13,179 bases of DNA. Origin: JAVBTT01 sp031550325. GTDB taxonomy: Bacteria > Bacillota > Clostridia > Oscillospirales > UBA929. The stretch lies in assembly GCA_031550325.1 (NCBI GenBank), contig JAVBOR010000045.1:1-13179 (forward strand), in the 5' to 3' direction. The notes beneath the pieces were generated by a model. It saw only the letters and a list, made by a program, of their open reading frames with translations, made no database searches and had not been told where the DNA came from. Shown one piece after another: positions 13,161 to 13,179 of this stretch. Position 1 is the stretch's first letter, and the number at the start of each line of letters is the position of its first letter. The translations under genes and the position numbers were made by a program.

Positions 13161-13179
13161 ACTGTAGACAAACCTTCGA

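Larger units (their letters stand above)
12832..13179. other. Gene-free tail of the window with several hairpins
   Basis: I see no supported gene here. Besides the candidate promoter, it holds two mutually exclusive small hairpins: ACGCC (12921-12925) with GGCGT (12931-12935), or GCCTTTC (12923-12929) with GAAAGGC (12936-12942). It also has a T7 run at 13058-13064 flanked by CCGG on both sides, an imperfect stem formed by 13099-13105 with 13123-13129, and the perfect palindrome at 13131-13160. Confidence 0.5.

Overview
The window looks like chromosomal DNA of a moderately GC-rich, anaerobic, probably spore-capable member of the Clostridia (Oscillospiraceae/Eubacteriales type). The reasons are strong AGGAGG-type ribosome binding sites, frequent GTG and TTG starts, a ferredoxin-dependent 2-oxoacid oxidoreductase coupled to phosphotransacylase and butyrate-kinase-like enzymes, an AlgI/DHHW acyltransferase pair, and the left end of an IS200-like element. 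The taxonomic call is an inference; no rRNA or other marker is present.

Layout. Positions 1-130 (minus strand) hold what looks like the left end of an IS200/IS605-type element whose transposase gene runs off the window; only the start codon, the ribosome binding site and a long hairpin burying that site are visible. Just upstream on the same strand is a complete tRNA-Pro(GGG) with its own near-consensus promoter and a candidate terminator. From 524 to 10210 eight plus-strand genes are packed closely: pyrG (CTP synthase), a DHHW/AlgX-like protein, an MBOAT acyltransferase, iorA, iorB, ptb, buk and a sugar-nucleotide-type nucleotidyltransferase. The last five are joined by 4-base overlaps or a 1-2 base gap and are almost certainly one operon. 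A leader-like gap with alternative hairpins precedes a 165-residue protein of unknown function (10388-10885). A 17-bp imperfect hairpin follows, and then a 404-residue J-domain protein. Convergent with it, overlapping by 28 bases, is a minus-strand 199-residue protein with a (Asp-Pro-Thr)n linker. The last 350 bases carry no gene but several hairpins, including a perfect 13-bp palindrome.

How the genes work together. IorAB would oxidise aryl pyruvates made from aromatic amino acids to aryl-acetyl-CoA and reduced ferredoxin. Ptb and Buk would then turn the acyl-CoA into acyl phosphate and finally acid plus ATP, a complete substrate-level phosphorylation module. The MBOAT and DHHW proteins form an envelope or exopolysaccharide O-acylation pair. 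PyrG is housekeeping.

The most unusual item is the J-domain protein. Its C-terminal third reads as a degenerate GGDEF domain: the catalytic GGDEF motif has become GENLF, but an RxxD motif sits exactly where the inhibitory c-di-GMP site of diguanylate cyclases lies. This suggests, as an inference, a co-chaperone adaptor that could sense c-di-GMP. The DPT-repeat protein next door may be a spore-surface protein, since a sigma-K-like promoter can be read upstream of it.
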